Assembly: GCA_959347315.1 (NCBI GenBank)
Contig: OY365817.1
Span: 1,675,537 to 1,739,536, forward strand
Origin: Bimastos eiseni
Lineage: Eukaryota > Annelida > Clitellata > Crassiclitellata > Lumbricidae
Reading direction: 5' to 3'
Length of the DNA: 64,000 bases
The translations under genes and the position numbers were made by a program. How positions within the stretch are numbered: position 1 is the first letter of the stretch; every line of letters starts with the position of its first letter. Below the pieces are notes generated by a model that saw only the letters and a program-made list of their open reading frames with translations, did no database searches and was not told where the DNA came from. Shown here piece after piece: positions 13,091 through 26,600 of this stretch.

Positions 13091-13306
13091 CACCCTTCTT
13101 CCGACATTTTTTGCTCAGAAGTGCATATATACACACGCCTCGACGGCGCAATTGCACTTGTACGGCAAAGCAATTGTGCGCAAAAGACTTTCTCAAGGTC
13201 CCTACATAGTGACTGACGCCTCGGACGAGGGTCGAACCCGCTCGCTCAGCGCACACTGAACGTTACGGTCCGACCGCTATAACCGATCAGCCACCATGCC
13301 ACATGA
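13091..13306 (-). repeat. tRNA-derived SINE, copy B
   Basis: Reverse-oriented full-length copy of the family at 5615. It has the tRNA-like head (ATGGTGGCTGATCGGTTATA, GGGTTCGACCC) at the high-coordinate end and the GAGCAAAA tail near 13120. Confidence 0.82.
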
Positions 13307-13798
13307 TAACGTTATGCCAACTTTATGTTGTGTCCGATGCTGTTACGGCTGTTGTTTGGCCGATGTACGATAGCACGTATTAAGTTCGTCAAAAAATTAT
13401 TATTATTTCGTTACCGTCATTTGCCCATCTCTGGTCTCAATGCGGTGACATGTTTGGATCAACAGCAGAGTCGGGGATTCAGTTCCAAACATGCAATGAA
13501 TGGGTCTATATTGAGTTATTCTGTGTCAGTCAGAACCAGGACAGTTTTATATGTGAACGTTGTAGGCTGTCCATAGACTAGACCTAAACATAAAACCCGT
13601 TCAAGATTTCTGCTGACTATTAACTGTTTGGTATTGCATAAGTAAGTTTTTTGACTAGTGGGCATATTATGTGCAATGGATAGGGGTAATATCACACTAA
13701 TATGGACCTGGTCCATAGTACCTCTATCCTGGTTCATAGTATCCCTTTTTGGTGTGTCCATGGGGCAAGATAGACCTCCTTGCAAGATTTCATTTAAT

Positions 13799-13870
13799 CT
13801 ACAGGGTGGGCCATTAAAAAGTAGCCCCCTTAGGTCTTTTGCTAATATTTCGACCAAAAGTAGAGATTAG
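13799..13870 (+). mobile_element. Possible mariner-like terminus
   Basis: TACAGGGTGGGCCATTAAAA follows a TA and resembles Tc1/mariner ends of the form CAGGGTGKSCCA. No opposite end or transposase frame was found, so this is weak. Confidence 0.25.
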
Positions 13871-14422
13871 TAAATGAAATGTTACAGACGCTAAGCTAAT
13901 TCATATCTACATATAACTGCCAAATTTGACTAAAATATTTCACACAGAACAAAAGTTATATCACCTTTAGTGAGTGCAACCACTGATTTTTGATAGTCCA
14001 AAAATATTTTACGCAGCAATAGTTACAAAAACAATTTTTATGACGTCACATATCAACTAATCGTTATACAACAGACATCATATTGTTTCGCAACCTGTGT
14101 CAACCACCAGTAGCCACACATATTGTAAGTCTATTTATTACATACAGAGAGATAGAGACAGACATAGACTAAGACAGAGAAACGAATCACCTGCTGCTGA
14201 TGCTAGAGTATTTTGATTCGACTGAATCCTGAACAGATGAAACGACCGGTCATGCCATATAAACAATTCTAATGGAGGGAAGCGCTACATAAAGCGACGG
14301 TTACATCAAGGTACACAGGATGGCCTTGAGACTCTGCATTAGCCTACATTACGTTACATTGCTACATGGCTGATACTGATTTGGCAGACAGGATGATGAC
14401 ATTAATAAGAATGATGATGATG

Positions 14423-14470
14423 CCGTCGTCGTCATCATCATCATCATCATTATCATCATCATCATCACTG
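14423..14470. repeat. (CAT)n microsatellite
   Basis: TCATCA repeat with one TTATCA interruption. Confidence 0.95.
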
Positions 14471-15190
14471 CCGCAGCAGCCTATTCGCGAGCGCTGCGTC
14501 GAATCAGAGGGGTTGTCAAATGGTATAGTCCGAAGGAAGTATGTGCAAAACGTGGCACAGAGTGATCAATGACGGACGCACACACACACACGCATCTACT
14601 ACTACTTCTTCATATTCATAATCTTCTTCTTCATCCCACTCCTCTTTCTCCCATTGTTCCTCTTCCTCCTGTTCTTCCTCTTCATCCTCTTTCTCTTCTT
14701 CCTCTTTCTCCTCTTCCTTCTTCGTCATCGTCTTTCTCAAATGCATTCACATTCATCGCGTTATTTGTAATTCTTCTCTGCAACATCTTTCCCTCCTCCT
14801 CAACCTCCTCCTCTTTCCTCTTTCCATTTCTCTATCCCTGCTTCCTCTACTAACACGATTCCAGGAACCACAGAGAAATTGCCCCGACTTCTAACCCAAA
14901 TTCGACATAAACAAGGAAACTAGTTTGCTTGGCCTCATGCAATCTGCCTCTGTCTCGAGTTTCCGTCTTAATTCGGCGATCGTAATGAAGATACACTGTT
15001 TACTTTTCTCTCGTCTGTTTAAACAGCTTCCCCAGTTTCCAATGATAGGGCATCTATCGATCGATAACGCTGAGTCGTTACGTAGACTGTCTGGTCGACT
15101 TTGCACGGCGAATTTGGATCTCCCGGACGAGCTCTTTATCACTCAGCATCCACCCCGGGATATCAAACCATAAGCAAACATACGGATAAC

Positions 15191-15192
<2 letters not shown>

Positions 15193-15223
<31 letters not shown>

Positions 15224-15247
15224 TATTATTATTATTATTATTATTAT
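15193..15247. repeat. (AAT)n(ATT)n palindromic microsatellite
   Basis: A run of AAT units meets a run of ATT units, making a near-perfect palindrome. A second ATT run lies at 15375-15405. Confidence 0.95.
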
Positions 15248-15373
15248 AAAATTTTGTGCCCGAGGTATTAGTAATTCCTCAGGCGATACAAACAATATAC
15301 GGAGATGTGATGGTTTTCTGGAACGGCAACTCACTCGGCAGTGTGTGGTAGGGCAAATGTGCCTCTGAAGGCA

Positions 15374-15406
<33 letters not shown>

Positions 15407-16047
15407 GAACTTTCACAGAAAACTCGTTCACTCGACAAAATTTCGCGTTAACTGTCTTCAAATCTTGCGCTAGAAACTGAAACCGGAAGCTACGAGAAAC
15501 CGTAATTTCTGGTCAACGCGAGAGTCACATGATATTGAAATCAATTCAGTTATCTTAAAGTGGAAAAATATTTAACAGTAGCTATGGCGTATCGTTTGGC
15601 ATTGGTGTAAAACCACCCTAAACGAAACGATCGGAATCACTTCGAGTTTCTCAGGGTGAGTATTGAGTAAGGATATGCGCAAATTTATAATTTCCTTTGG
15701 TATTTGATATCTGAATTTGATTGTTCAAAATCCTCTAGAAGATTTCAGACGTGTCTAAAAAGGTTGTAGTCTTCAGAAGATAGGCCGACAAAGAGATTCG
15801 AAAAAGATAAAACGCGGCATTAGAAAAACTGTTCTCGGGAATTGGTACTATTATATACATTATAAGTTTCAAATTGAAATTACAAAAGAACATTTTATCC
15901 GAAAACTGATACATTAGTATTTTACAGTCTTTTATATAAGATCACTTATCTTTTACTGTCTCGCACTGTCTCGTACTGTCTCGAACCCAGTGTCTCCGTC
16001 TCGGTCTCGGTACCTCACTGTCTCGGTCTCGTCTTGGTCTTGAAGTT

Positions 16048-16380
16048 TCAAGTCTTGCATACAGCACTGGTTTTACATGACAATTCGCTGTCCACGCTAA
16101 TTCTAAAACTAAAGCTCTGCATTACACTAAAAAGTACAATTTTAACTGTATTTTTAAAGCCGGAAGGGTTTCTGCATTCTTGATTTGTTGTAGGGAGATT
16201 GTTCCAGGCACGCGGGCCAGCGACTCGAATGGTCCGATATTCCATTTCTAGTCTTCTTTCCTGGTACGAAAACATCAGTTGATTTGGATGATCGTAGTTG
16301 TGACCAGTTGGGCTCATCTGAGAGCGACCTAATGTGGTCTGCGAGATAGCGTTGTCCACAGTTGTTGAGGAAAAAGCCAA
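16048..16380 (-). pseudogene. LINE reverse-transcriptase C-terminal remnant
   Basis: It encodes YRTIRVAGPRAWNNLPTTNQ and FKNTVKIVLF. The V-x-G-P-x-x-W-N-x-L-P motif is the hallmark of the C-terminal region of many non-LTR polyproteins. Only a 110-codon fragment remains. Confidence 0.65.
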
Positions 16381-18573
16381 GATGTAGAAGTTTGACAGGC
16401 TCCGATATAGATTCAGTCAGATAATTTAATGAATTTTGCTCTGTTGAGACATAAACTTATGATCCAGATGAAATCCCTTTTAATTCATTCGAAGCCTAAA
16501 CAACAGCAAAGGCTTCCTTATCAACAGCCTCCCATCTCCTCTGTGTATCAGTAAACTTTCTAGCTACATGTAAATGACACAGGATGTTCTATTCTCAAGT
16601 CAACACATCTGCAACTGCGAAATCGCTACTATCGCAGTACCAGAGCACCTCTTGAAGGGGCGCTATATAAATTCTTGCATTGAGCGAATGAGATTAGACG
16701 GTTTATTGTCGCAAAACGCGCTCCCTCTAGCGCGCGTGCTGGCCAGTGCAAGGAGGATCATTCCGGTTCAATCCCATTCTACCTATGATGCATGAGTTCA
16801 CACCCGAGCATATAGCTCTAATACGGGTAAGGGACGGACGAGAGTAGGGGCACAAGGTCTCCTACTCAACCTCGGTGAAACGACAGGGCACCTGCGCCGT
16901 CTTCTGTATCTAAATCATGCAATGCAATTAAGGCTAATCCGAGTTCTCTGTTCGCGACTACACCAAAGTGACTGAGCAACTCGGGTTCAAGGCTCCTTCA
17001 GCGTGCATTTGAACAAGGGCTTTATATTGTCAGTGTTGGTCACCAATATAAATTGTAGTGCAGTCAGAGCGTTTATTGGGGGCGTAGAGTAATAAATTAC
17101 ATGTCAATCAACTATGTAGATCTATATAAGAATTCCAAAGTGTAGTTTAAAAATTGCAAAATATAAAAAATCACAAAAAACAATTTAAAAAACTCCTACT
17201 AAACCAAATATGCCGAATATTGTTGTAGATAAAGGGAAGTAAAGACAAAAAGATCAAAAACCGCCGTGCGGTTTGAAGCGGAAGAACTCGAAAGAAGTCG
17301 GTCATACTTCTAAAGACGAAGAGGTTCAGATGACGATGACAATGACGATGATGGTGATCATAAGACGTCCGTAAGCTCGTTCTTTAATAATAAATTGCGT
17401 TCTGAGCTGCACAGCAGAGGACCCGAGTTCGATTCCCCTATACCCATATCGTGCTTTTATATTAGCACATGATGAAAATAAAGTACATGAGGTTACACAT
17501 AACAAGAGTTAGAAAACTTGCTTAATAGCGCGCAGATCTAGTTTTAGACTCTATAGCTACTACTGATAGCCAGTCAAAAATGTCAGCCATTCAGATAATA
17601 TTATAGTCCAGCAATAATGAACTTCTTCATTCTTCATTACCCATCTCTTCAGTGCAGCTGCAGTAGCATTTTTAACGTATTGGGATACTTACGCTTTACG
17701 TGTGTTATTCTTTTCGATGATGTTTAGGCTGCGTTTAGTACGCGCTAGTTATTCCGGTGAATAACGTACGGTCGCAATATGGTCATCCATACTATTCCCC
17801 ATACACAGGCTATTTGGGAGTCTTTAGTTACAGGTTGGCGCCATACTGTCATGACAGGCGACGTTTGAGATGTATTTATGCTACGGTTTGTTGACCAAAT
17901 CAACAGGAGTCTACTGTTATAGCTTCGCCAGATCTAGGCCTACATAGAATGACAGACAAACATACAAAGAAGAGACGCAGACATACGTATGGGAGAAAAC
18001 AGTACATGAACAGCAACATCTATATCAAGAGGAACACATACTACTCACACAGGCACACAGACGAAAAAGAAAGACAGGCAGAGCCACACATACACGCAGA
18101 GACAACAACAGATACATTTAGAAGCAAACAGACAGATCCATGCAGACACAGAGAGACGACTAAGCACACATCAACAAGAGCACACGTGCATATTCCCACG
18201 CAGAAGGGAAACGGACGATGATAGAGAACAAAAGCATCCAGCGGAGACCAATAGATTATTATTAAACAGACATCTCTGAGAGATTCAAGCTTTCTTTAAT
18301 ATGGCTCGTTTTCTTGCCTCTTCTGGTTCCCAAAGTATAACGTCCCCCAGATTCAGAATCGTCTCTTTTATTGAAACGTTCAGAGGAGTCTTTACCACGA
18401 CTTCGTGCATTCGGGAGGGAACAATTTGCTGCCACAGGCCAAGCCTTTTCCTGTCCCGAAAATGTATTTCCCAAAGAGTCCATAAAATTGGAGCCAATTA
18501 TCTGGAATGAGTTGCACATTCTCCGAAACATTTTTTCTGCTGTCATAAAATATGCATATATATATACATATAC

Positions 18574-18604
<31 letters not shown>

Positions 18605-18725
18605 ACCCTTGTCCTAGGCCACGTGACTAACCACTACCCGACAAAGACGATAAAAACTTTATCGTCTTTTATATTATGTACTATTTAAGAATATCCAATA
18701 AAATGGTTCTCACAGTCCAGCCCAA

Positions 18726-18922
18726 ATTAATTTGATACAATATGACTATTTTGATAAAATATGACTATTTTGATAAAATATGACTAATTTGATACAATAT
18801 GACTATTTTGATAAAATGTGAACATTTTGATACAATTTGACTATTTTGATACAATATGACTATTTTGATACAATATGACTATTTTGATACAATATGACTA
18901 TTTTGATACAATATGACTATGA
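18726..18922. repeat. 19-bp minisatellite
   Basis: About 10 copies of GATACAATATGACTATTTT with GATAAAATATGACTA variants. Confidence 0.95.
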
Positions 18923-19377
18923 TGAAATTTTTAAATATTATTTCTATATGATATATCAAATCTTTAAACCATTCTCTTCTCCACATAATCTAACCAAACG
19001 ACTGCTATGGCACCATATTCGTAATACACAGATCCTCGATCGATAACCCTTCACCATGGATCTTCTTGAAGAGCTAATCTCAGTAGGACCGTCAGAAGAT
19101 AAAATTAGAGGCCTTTTAAAGAGATCTCTTCCGAAAACGGTTGCCGACAAAAGGCGCACACTGAGTCTAAGGCCCGTAACGGTCATTGCAAGGGTCCCCA
19201 TTACGTCCATTCGGGTGATAGACGTATTGTCACAGTGCCATAGGTCCAGCCAGCAGCGTCTGCCACCTGCGCTCTCTCGCTGAGCAGCGCATCGAGTATG
19301 CAGACCATCTCAGTGTGTACTCTTCGGCCTATTTGCATCGCCAACCAGAGAGATTTGCATTAACGTTTCTAAAAGGC

Positions 19378-19379
19378 AG

Positions 19380-19412
<33 letters not shown>

Positions 19413-19445
19413 GTCTGTCTATCTGTTTGTCTGTCTATTTGTCCA
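19378..19445. repeat. (TGTC)n microsatellite
   Basis: CTGT repeat, followed from 19540 to 19870 by loosely repeated GATTAGAGATTGGACTAGAT-like segments. Confidence 0.9.
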
Positions 19446-20640
19446 CATGTGGTAATTGTGTCTTTTCTTTCATTCAAGGTAACTAACAAAAAATTTATGT
19501 ATTCTGGTCTACCAATACGTTGCTTAAGAAGATTATGGATTAGATTAGAGATTGGACAAGATTGTAGTTGATTTGAGATTCTGTTGGATTCTATCAGACT
19601 AGAGGCATACGACAAGAATCGATTTGGTTGGAGATTGGACTAGATTTCGATTAGAGATTCTATTTTATTTCATTTGGTTAGCGATTGTATTATATTCGAT
19701 AATAGGCAAATTAGAGATTGGACTGAATTTTATTAGATTAAAAATTCGACTTTATTGGATTTTGTTGGAGATTCTAATCTGATTCCATCAGATTAGAGGT
19801 AGAACAAGATTCCATTTGGTTATGGATCGGACTAGATTCGAATTGGTTAAATATTGGATTACGATTACGATTACCTTACAGATTGGAATAGAATCTGGAT
19901 TCGATTTGACAATAGCATTGTTCGTAATCGTTCTGATCTTTTGGTTTCTCCGCACTCAATGAGCCAAGTTGAATTGGAAGTTCTAATATATTTGAATTTG
20001 CTGAACACCACCATGCGCTATATAATTGTGTCCTCTCAGTGAATGAATAAGCGAACGCGTGAATGCATGCATGGTGGGATGTGGTAGCCAACAAGCCCAG
20101 CTAATAGCCTGTGAAAGTTCGGTGAAAGTTCGGATTATCGCTCAAGTAAGGAGATCCCAAGATTCTTTGAGGCAACATTTTTATTCAACGCTGTCGTCTG
20201 TTCTAGAAGACATCGATGAATAAACCTTTTAGTCCCGTGACTGATTTCAATATTATAATTAAATGGTGCTTTGCATAAAAAACATCGGCAGCGAACCGCA
20301 ACGCCGCTTGCATTAACACTAATTTCTCAACAGCAACAAAGACTTGTTTTAAACCAGCATGGGGGACTTTGAGTTGCGTGATATGCAAAACTATTAGCCT
20401 TGTTAACTTTTCTGGCCATTGACTGAATTTTACTAAAAATAGAAAAATTTAACATTGTTTCGGGTGCAAACACAATCTCGTTCAAGTCTCGTTTGCCTGG
20501 ACCGGAAGTCACGTTTGATTCGCCGTTGGCGATAACCCAATAACCGAAGCGTTATCTTTCTAGTCCTATAGTTATTCAGTTCAATGGTAGTCAATCAGTT
20601 GGGCGCTCGTTTTGTAACATGGACGGACAATACAGATTCG

Positions 20641-20703
20641 CCTAGTACCGTATACTCTAGTACCGTATACTCTAGTACCGTATACTCTAGTACCGTATAC
20701 TCT
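20641..20703. repeat. 15-bp tandem repeat, four copies
   Basis: CTAGTACCGTATACT repeated four times. Confidence 0.95.
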
Positions 20704-21226
20704 CCGTGGCAATTGCTGTGTATAGGACCAAGAGCAAGTCCTCACTCACTCAGTGTACTATCGATTGATTGATGCTCTTTCGTAATTCCGTGACATTACA
20801 AAAATAATGATTGAAATAGTGATGATACATAATACGACAGTAGAAAAATTTCTGCCGTCGTTTAACCTGATGCTATTCTCCAAATGGACAACCGAATGTA
20901 AGCATGAATCACCATAACCATATGTTGTATGTATCGTTTAGTGAAGATATCGTATCTTGGTGAAGATATCGTATCTTGCTGTTCGGGTAAAGGAGGCGAT
21001 GGTTGGCCGCAGTAGCTGCATATAGTATCAGCCAAGGAGGTTCGTTTAAGACCAGAGATCGAATATGCCTTTCAATGTAAAGGCGACGGATAGATGGACG
21101 CACCGTTAGATAAATCCTCCCGCAACATCCTAAAAGCCTCTCTCGACGCTCAACCTATTTCGCCAATGCTGTTATGGCGTCGATTTTTACTGCACCCGGT
21201 TTATGCATTGGCTCTCTATTCCTCTC

Positions 21227-21310
21227 TCTCTGTCTGTCTCTCTCGGTGTCTCTCTCTCTCTCTCTGTCTTTGTCTTTGTCTCTGTCTCTTCTGTCTCTCT
21301 TTCTCTTTCG
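21227..21310. repeat. CT-rich microsatellite cluster
   Basis: CTCTGT units. Related tracts lie at 21722-21770 (GACA) and 21846-21920 (CTCTGTCT). Confidence 0.9.
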
Positions 21311-21723
21311 ATACATACACGCACTAACACATACACAACACACATATAAATTAGTAAATATATATATATATGTACCATGCATGCACATAGTTTTACAAAG
21401 ATGTATAATAAATAGTATGCATATAAATATTTTTGAGACTGGCAACATATGAATCTTATAAATATGTATGTACGAATAGATATTGATTGCGATATATGTA
21501 ATATTATGCCTTTATGCATATTTTTTTAATTTATGCATATATGATATATATATGTGGATACGTATGCAAGGATGGTTGTATACATGAAAACATTTGTATA
21601 TATATATATATATACATGCGTATATATATATGTATGTGCATCTATCTAGACGTGAGGTTGACAGAGGGAACATTCAGATGCTTTACGATGCCTTAAATGG
21701 ACATTGGGACTTTCTGCCTCGCC

Positions 21724-21760
<37 letters not shown>

Positions 21761-22404
21761 TAGATAGAGACAAATACAGAGACAAAGACAGGTAGGCAAA
21801 CATACCGACTGATGGAGGGACAGAAGCATGCAACTAGATATTCATTCTCTCTCTGTCTTTGTCTCTCTCGGTCTCTCTCTGTCTCTCTCACTGTCTGTCT
21901 GTCTGTCTGTCTGTCTCTATCCCCTTTTTGTCGTCGTCCTTCTTGTCTTCTAGGCAACGTAATTGCGTCACGAATATGGGTATGGTACATCTAATGAATA
22001 TTAACGACCATCGGATGAATTTTAATGAGCTCATCATTAAGCTTATAATTTATTATATCCAAATCCAAACCAGCTAGCTATTTATTCGTTGTTTTGTGTC
22101 ATTATAGGTCACATAGCATCTGTTCGCAAAAGGCGCTATGCAAATATATCCATACAGATACATTCACACATGCATCTTCCTATACGTTTGTTCGATGAGC
22201 GAACATTTGCATAAATATTCACATTTGCAAATGCATAATGATAATTATGGACTGTATTATTATAATGATAATTAATGACTACTGTATTGTAACTGTTATC
22301 GCGCCATGTCTATTGTACAAAGCATCGACCAAAGCTAAACAGTGATCAGATCAGTCTGATATGACCAATTACCCACCTATGGTTGATCGTAATCTTCTTC
22401 AAAC

Positions 22405-22462
22405 TTCTAAAGCGCCACTTGAAAGCCATGCGCATGGCACCAGCTTATTCACGAGCTTACGG
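22405..22462. repeat. Dispersed repeat fragment (AGCGCC...CAGCTTATTCACGAGC)
   Basis: TAAAGCGCCACTTGAAAGCC and GGCACCAGCTTATTCACGAG match 53706-53756 (TTAAAGCGCCATGGCTCGAA, GCACTAGCTTATTCACGAGC). Both are related to the LINE tails with CAGCTTATTCACAGGCGC. Confidence 0.5.
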
Positions 22463-23487
22463 ATGAGCAATTAGGAAAAGTTTAGTTTCATTCTTGTAAC
22501 GAAATTATCAAAGTGGCAGAGCAGAGCGAACAGAAACAGGAGATAGATGGTTCCAGAACCTACAATGTATCTGCAGGTATACAACAGCCATTAAAAGGTT
22601 CATTCTTGTACTTAGTATGTATGACGAGATAAAGATAATCAGGCGACCTTGTTTACTAATGACAAGTCTGGGGAAATCAAGTTTGACTTTATATATGCCT
22701 ACTGTTATTCCCAGCATTCAATGTTTGACTATGAATCCCAGTTTGAACGAGATTCTTGCTAGAAAGGAATCCACTACAAAGATTCAAGCACAGAGGTAAC
22801 AATGTTCACAATTTGACATATACATTGGTTAATGACAGTCACATATGCATAGAAATACAGAAGAACTGATGTGAGATTAAATTGTTTGCTACTACAATGA
22901 TCATAAGCCATGCGAATATTCTCAGGTATAAATGAATGAACAAATTGCTATCGATTTGTAAGGCACATTTAATATCCTTATAACCACAATTTGGCTACAA
23001 GTCCAACTATGCTGGAACTACCAAAGCCAACTTGGGTTTATCTTTACGGTCACTCTGTCCACGAGAGTACAAGGAAAGTAAAGAGAAGAGAGAGGAGAAA
23101 AGACGGGGCAAAAGGGGAGAATGGGGAAGGGCTAAGAGAGCGACAGAGGATAATGCAAGACTAGGGTAAGTGAGGGTAATACAAGAGAAGAGAATAAAAG
23201 GAGGAAAGGACAGATGTCGAGGCAAGGGGAGAGAAGGGCTTCTGGGAAGGGTTGGGGCGACAGCGGAGAAGGCAAGACAAGATAGGGCAAGAGATGGGAG
23301 AAGCTGAAACTGTAAGAAAAGAACAACAAGTGAACAGAAGACGAAGTAACAAAATGTAAGCAATCGAAAAGAACGGAATGGAAGGCAAGAAAAGAGAAGG
23401 AAAGAGAGTAAAGAGAAAGCAAATGATGCAGTCAAAAGTTCGTCTGTTAAGTCGGTCAATTGGTGTTTGACCTAGCGATGGACCCTT

Positions 23488-23619
23488 TCACCAGCTGCGA
23501 TCGTAGCTGAGTGGTGTGTCTAGGATTCGATTGTGAATCTCGATGAAGAGAGGGATGTATGTGAGGAAGTCGAGGAAGTCAACAATTCCCTTGTTCTCGC
23601 GGTTGAACTTGCCCAGCAC
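23488..23619 (-). CDS. Large gene exon 33, stop
   Basis: Acceptor TTTGTGCGCAG. It encodes VLGKFNRENKGIVDFLDFLT, an EF-hand-like loop and helix, then YIPLFIEIHNRILDTPLS and the end SYDRSW before TGA. A possible ATTAAA signal on the minus strand is at 22969-22974. Confidence 0.82.
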   Translation of the reverse strand: MLGKFNRENKGIVDFLDFLTYIPLFIEIHNRILDTPLSYDRSW

Positions 23620-26600
23620 CTGCGCACAAACCAATGACGTCATCAGGTTGTGCTGTATTTATTAAGCGCAACTATATAACGGTCTAGCATCAGTCGATGG
23701 CGCTGAGAAATTGTAAGGTATGGGTTGATGACGCAATACAGAACAAGATTAGGTAAAGTAACACTCAACAATAAAGAAATTAATAGTTAGATTAGCTAAC
23801 CATACAAGTCGTGCGTTAAACATGGTGTCAGCAATACCTCCTGCAGTGATTACTAACAAAATGTAGAATTCACCGACCACTAGTAGATAAGTTATGGCAA
23901 TTAAGTTCAAGCAAGTCCTTAGCGAACGACTGCTCTACAATATAACTGCATTTTTGTCACCTGTGCACTTTGAACTTTGTAAGAAGGACAATATCAAAAC
24001 GCAGTTGTATTGCATTGTATGAATTAATTGCTTACATATTTCGTGTGTTCCTCGGAGACTCCACCAGCGGCGAGTTCCACCCCAAGCATCTGTGCGGCGA
24101 CCTTACCCAGAGGAACATCGACGTCATCATTCTCCGTCAAGAGGGTAAACAATTCCTAGGTAAACCAAAGACCACTCCATCATAATGACTATAATAATTA
24201 TTATTCTCATTTAATAAAATACGAAACTAACGAGCAGCAGTATGATTAAAACATGTAGCAACAATGAATGATGATTTGATGACATACTGCCAATATTATG
24301 AGGGCGCCCATTACATTATGTACAGCTAATTCAACCAATGCCATTGCCTAGCAAAAGAATGACGATTCAACCTTACGGGCGATACGGGTATCGAGTTCTG
24401 TTCCTCATCTCCGGGGACCTGGCTTCTTCAACTGATTTATGTAGAGGTAATGACGGACCTGTGTGACTTTCCCATTTTATACATCTAGCTATGAGTGTCC
24501 ATTCTGTTAACCCTCTCCATGCGTCTGTCCGTTTTGCTTAGGCGCTGTTTGTTATTCCGTTCTCAACCCGAAACTTACCTCTTTCAAATCGCTTATCCGC
24601 CTCTGTCTCCCTCTGTGTCTCAGCGGCTCATCTTCTAAATATTCACCTGATTACGACCTCATCTTGGTGCGCCATCGTTTGCTACCTTGTACGTTTTACA
24701 CCGGCGCTATAGAAGTTATTTCTAACAAGTACAACCACATCGTTCTGTCAACGGAGTTAATTTGTTACAGTGTTTAGGTTCATTTTATTCGTAAGATTCT
24801 GTTACCTTTGACCTTTCCATTTTCACATGCAACGCCTCAAAGTCGAATTTGTTGATAAGGTTTCTGATGAAGGGACTGCAGACAAACAGTTAATTTACAG
24901 GCTCTGAATGTTTAGTAAATAATATTATTAGTTAAATGAGACTGTCATCAACTGCTTTCCACTCCAAATAGAACTCTAACTTCTTCCAGAATGCCTACCC
25001 TAATCCATGCGTTCCTTCACCTTCGAAGATTTCCTACCCTCAGCAATATCATTATTTGCAGCTCTCTTGTTCCGCTCTGAGGTCTCTCTAGCATCTGAAC
25101 ATCGCTCTTCGGACAACCCGTCTAAGGTAGCGTAGCGCCTAATAATAAATCTTTAGAAATTATGAGTTTGCCGTTACGATTGTCCTAATTTACCTTAAAG
25201 TACCACATTCTTACTTTACCCTAATTTATATTACCTCGCTTCGCCAGCCGACAAGCTAATTATCTTATGCTGTTTTACCTGACACTACCTTGCCTCAGGT
25301 AACATTACAGGATCTCACCTCGCTTCCTCCCATCTTACCTTACCATAAATCAGCTTAAGTCGAAACATGGCAGCCGATTAGTAACGGCACTCGCTGCTCA
25401 GTCTGTGACTAGATGAGTATATCGAATGCAGTTGTATGGTACTGTATTTTACTATTGTATTGTAATGTATTGTGTAAGTCTAACGTAGCTGTGGCGCAGA
25501 CTCACTCGACTTGTGCCACTTTCTCCGATAGAGCGGCGATCACTGTGAACAATTGGACATCAATTCTGCGCCGCCCAGGAATATTCAATATCTAAACAAA
25601 AGACACGAACACATAGTAGTATACGGGTAAATGTATCATGGCCTATGCGTCGATTTATTTCTGTATATTTATGTAAGATGCTACATGTGAGGGCGTTGTT
25701 GTTGTTGCTGCTGCTGTTGTTGTTGTTGTTGTTGGGCAAGGGTGTCTGGTAGGAGCATGGATGCTATCAAAGGAAGGAGAGGTAGGTCTAAGTACTAGAA
25801 GTGTTCTGGTAAATGTCTTGTCTATAGGCGACAAAGAGGCGTGGAGAGAAGATACAAATGCCACCAAGGTGTATTGTTATACTGGTGTTGTTGGGACTTA
25901 CTAGGTCTGGCAGGGTTTGTCATTTGAGTGACACCCTTCAAGGTATTTGACGGTCATTCAACAAACTGTCTGTGGCGAGTCATTTGACCAAGAATGGTGC
26001 TTTTCGATGTTCTATTATGGTTGAAACCGCTTCCTATATTGGAAATCTTTGTTGCTTCTGTTGAAATGGTACTCTTTTACTTGCTTGTAAATAAAACCTA
26101 TTAGATCATATTCAGATTTGGTACAGTGTTGTTATCGACCGCATGGGCCTGTCTTACAATGTAGGCCTATCTTACAATGTAGGCCTATCTTACAATGTAG
26201 GCATATCTTACAATGTAGGCCTATGTATGTGCGTAGTAATATGTTTGCATGCTCTCGCAGACACGTAGCACCCATGATACCCATCCGACCTAGAGTGGAA
26301 GTTGACCAATTCCTTTATTGTGCACTCATAATCATATTATACGCTTTTGCAGGTATACATGCATAGTCCGAACAGTTGCATTATTTTGCATTACTGCACA
26401 GTGAACGTACACACATACAGTATACTTACATGCGTATATATATATAGTTATAGTTATGCATACTAACACGTACATATTATACATACATAAATACTATATG
26501 CTCACATATACACATACATAAATAAATGCGAGCACACATTTCTACTTTTGTTATGTACAATTGTAACGAATGTAGGCTTCAATATTTTTTGCTTCTTTTT

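Larger units (their letters stand above)
13871..18550. other. Mostly unassigned repeat-rich DNA
   Basis: Apart from microsatellites and the LINE remnant at 16048, it has a LINE-end-like GGGGCGCTATATAAATTC at 16657 and a tRNA T-arm-like GAGTTCGATTCCCC at 17422. The minus frame at 18285-18497 (NLGDVILWEPEEARKRAILK) is protein-like but unplaced. Confidence 0.45.

Noticed and set aside
17405..17440. Possible tRNA gene
   Set aside because: Only a T-arm/B-box-like GAGTTCGATTCCCC is present; I could not form acceptor, D and anticodon arms upstream.
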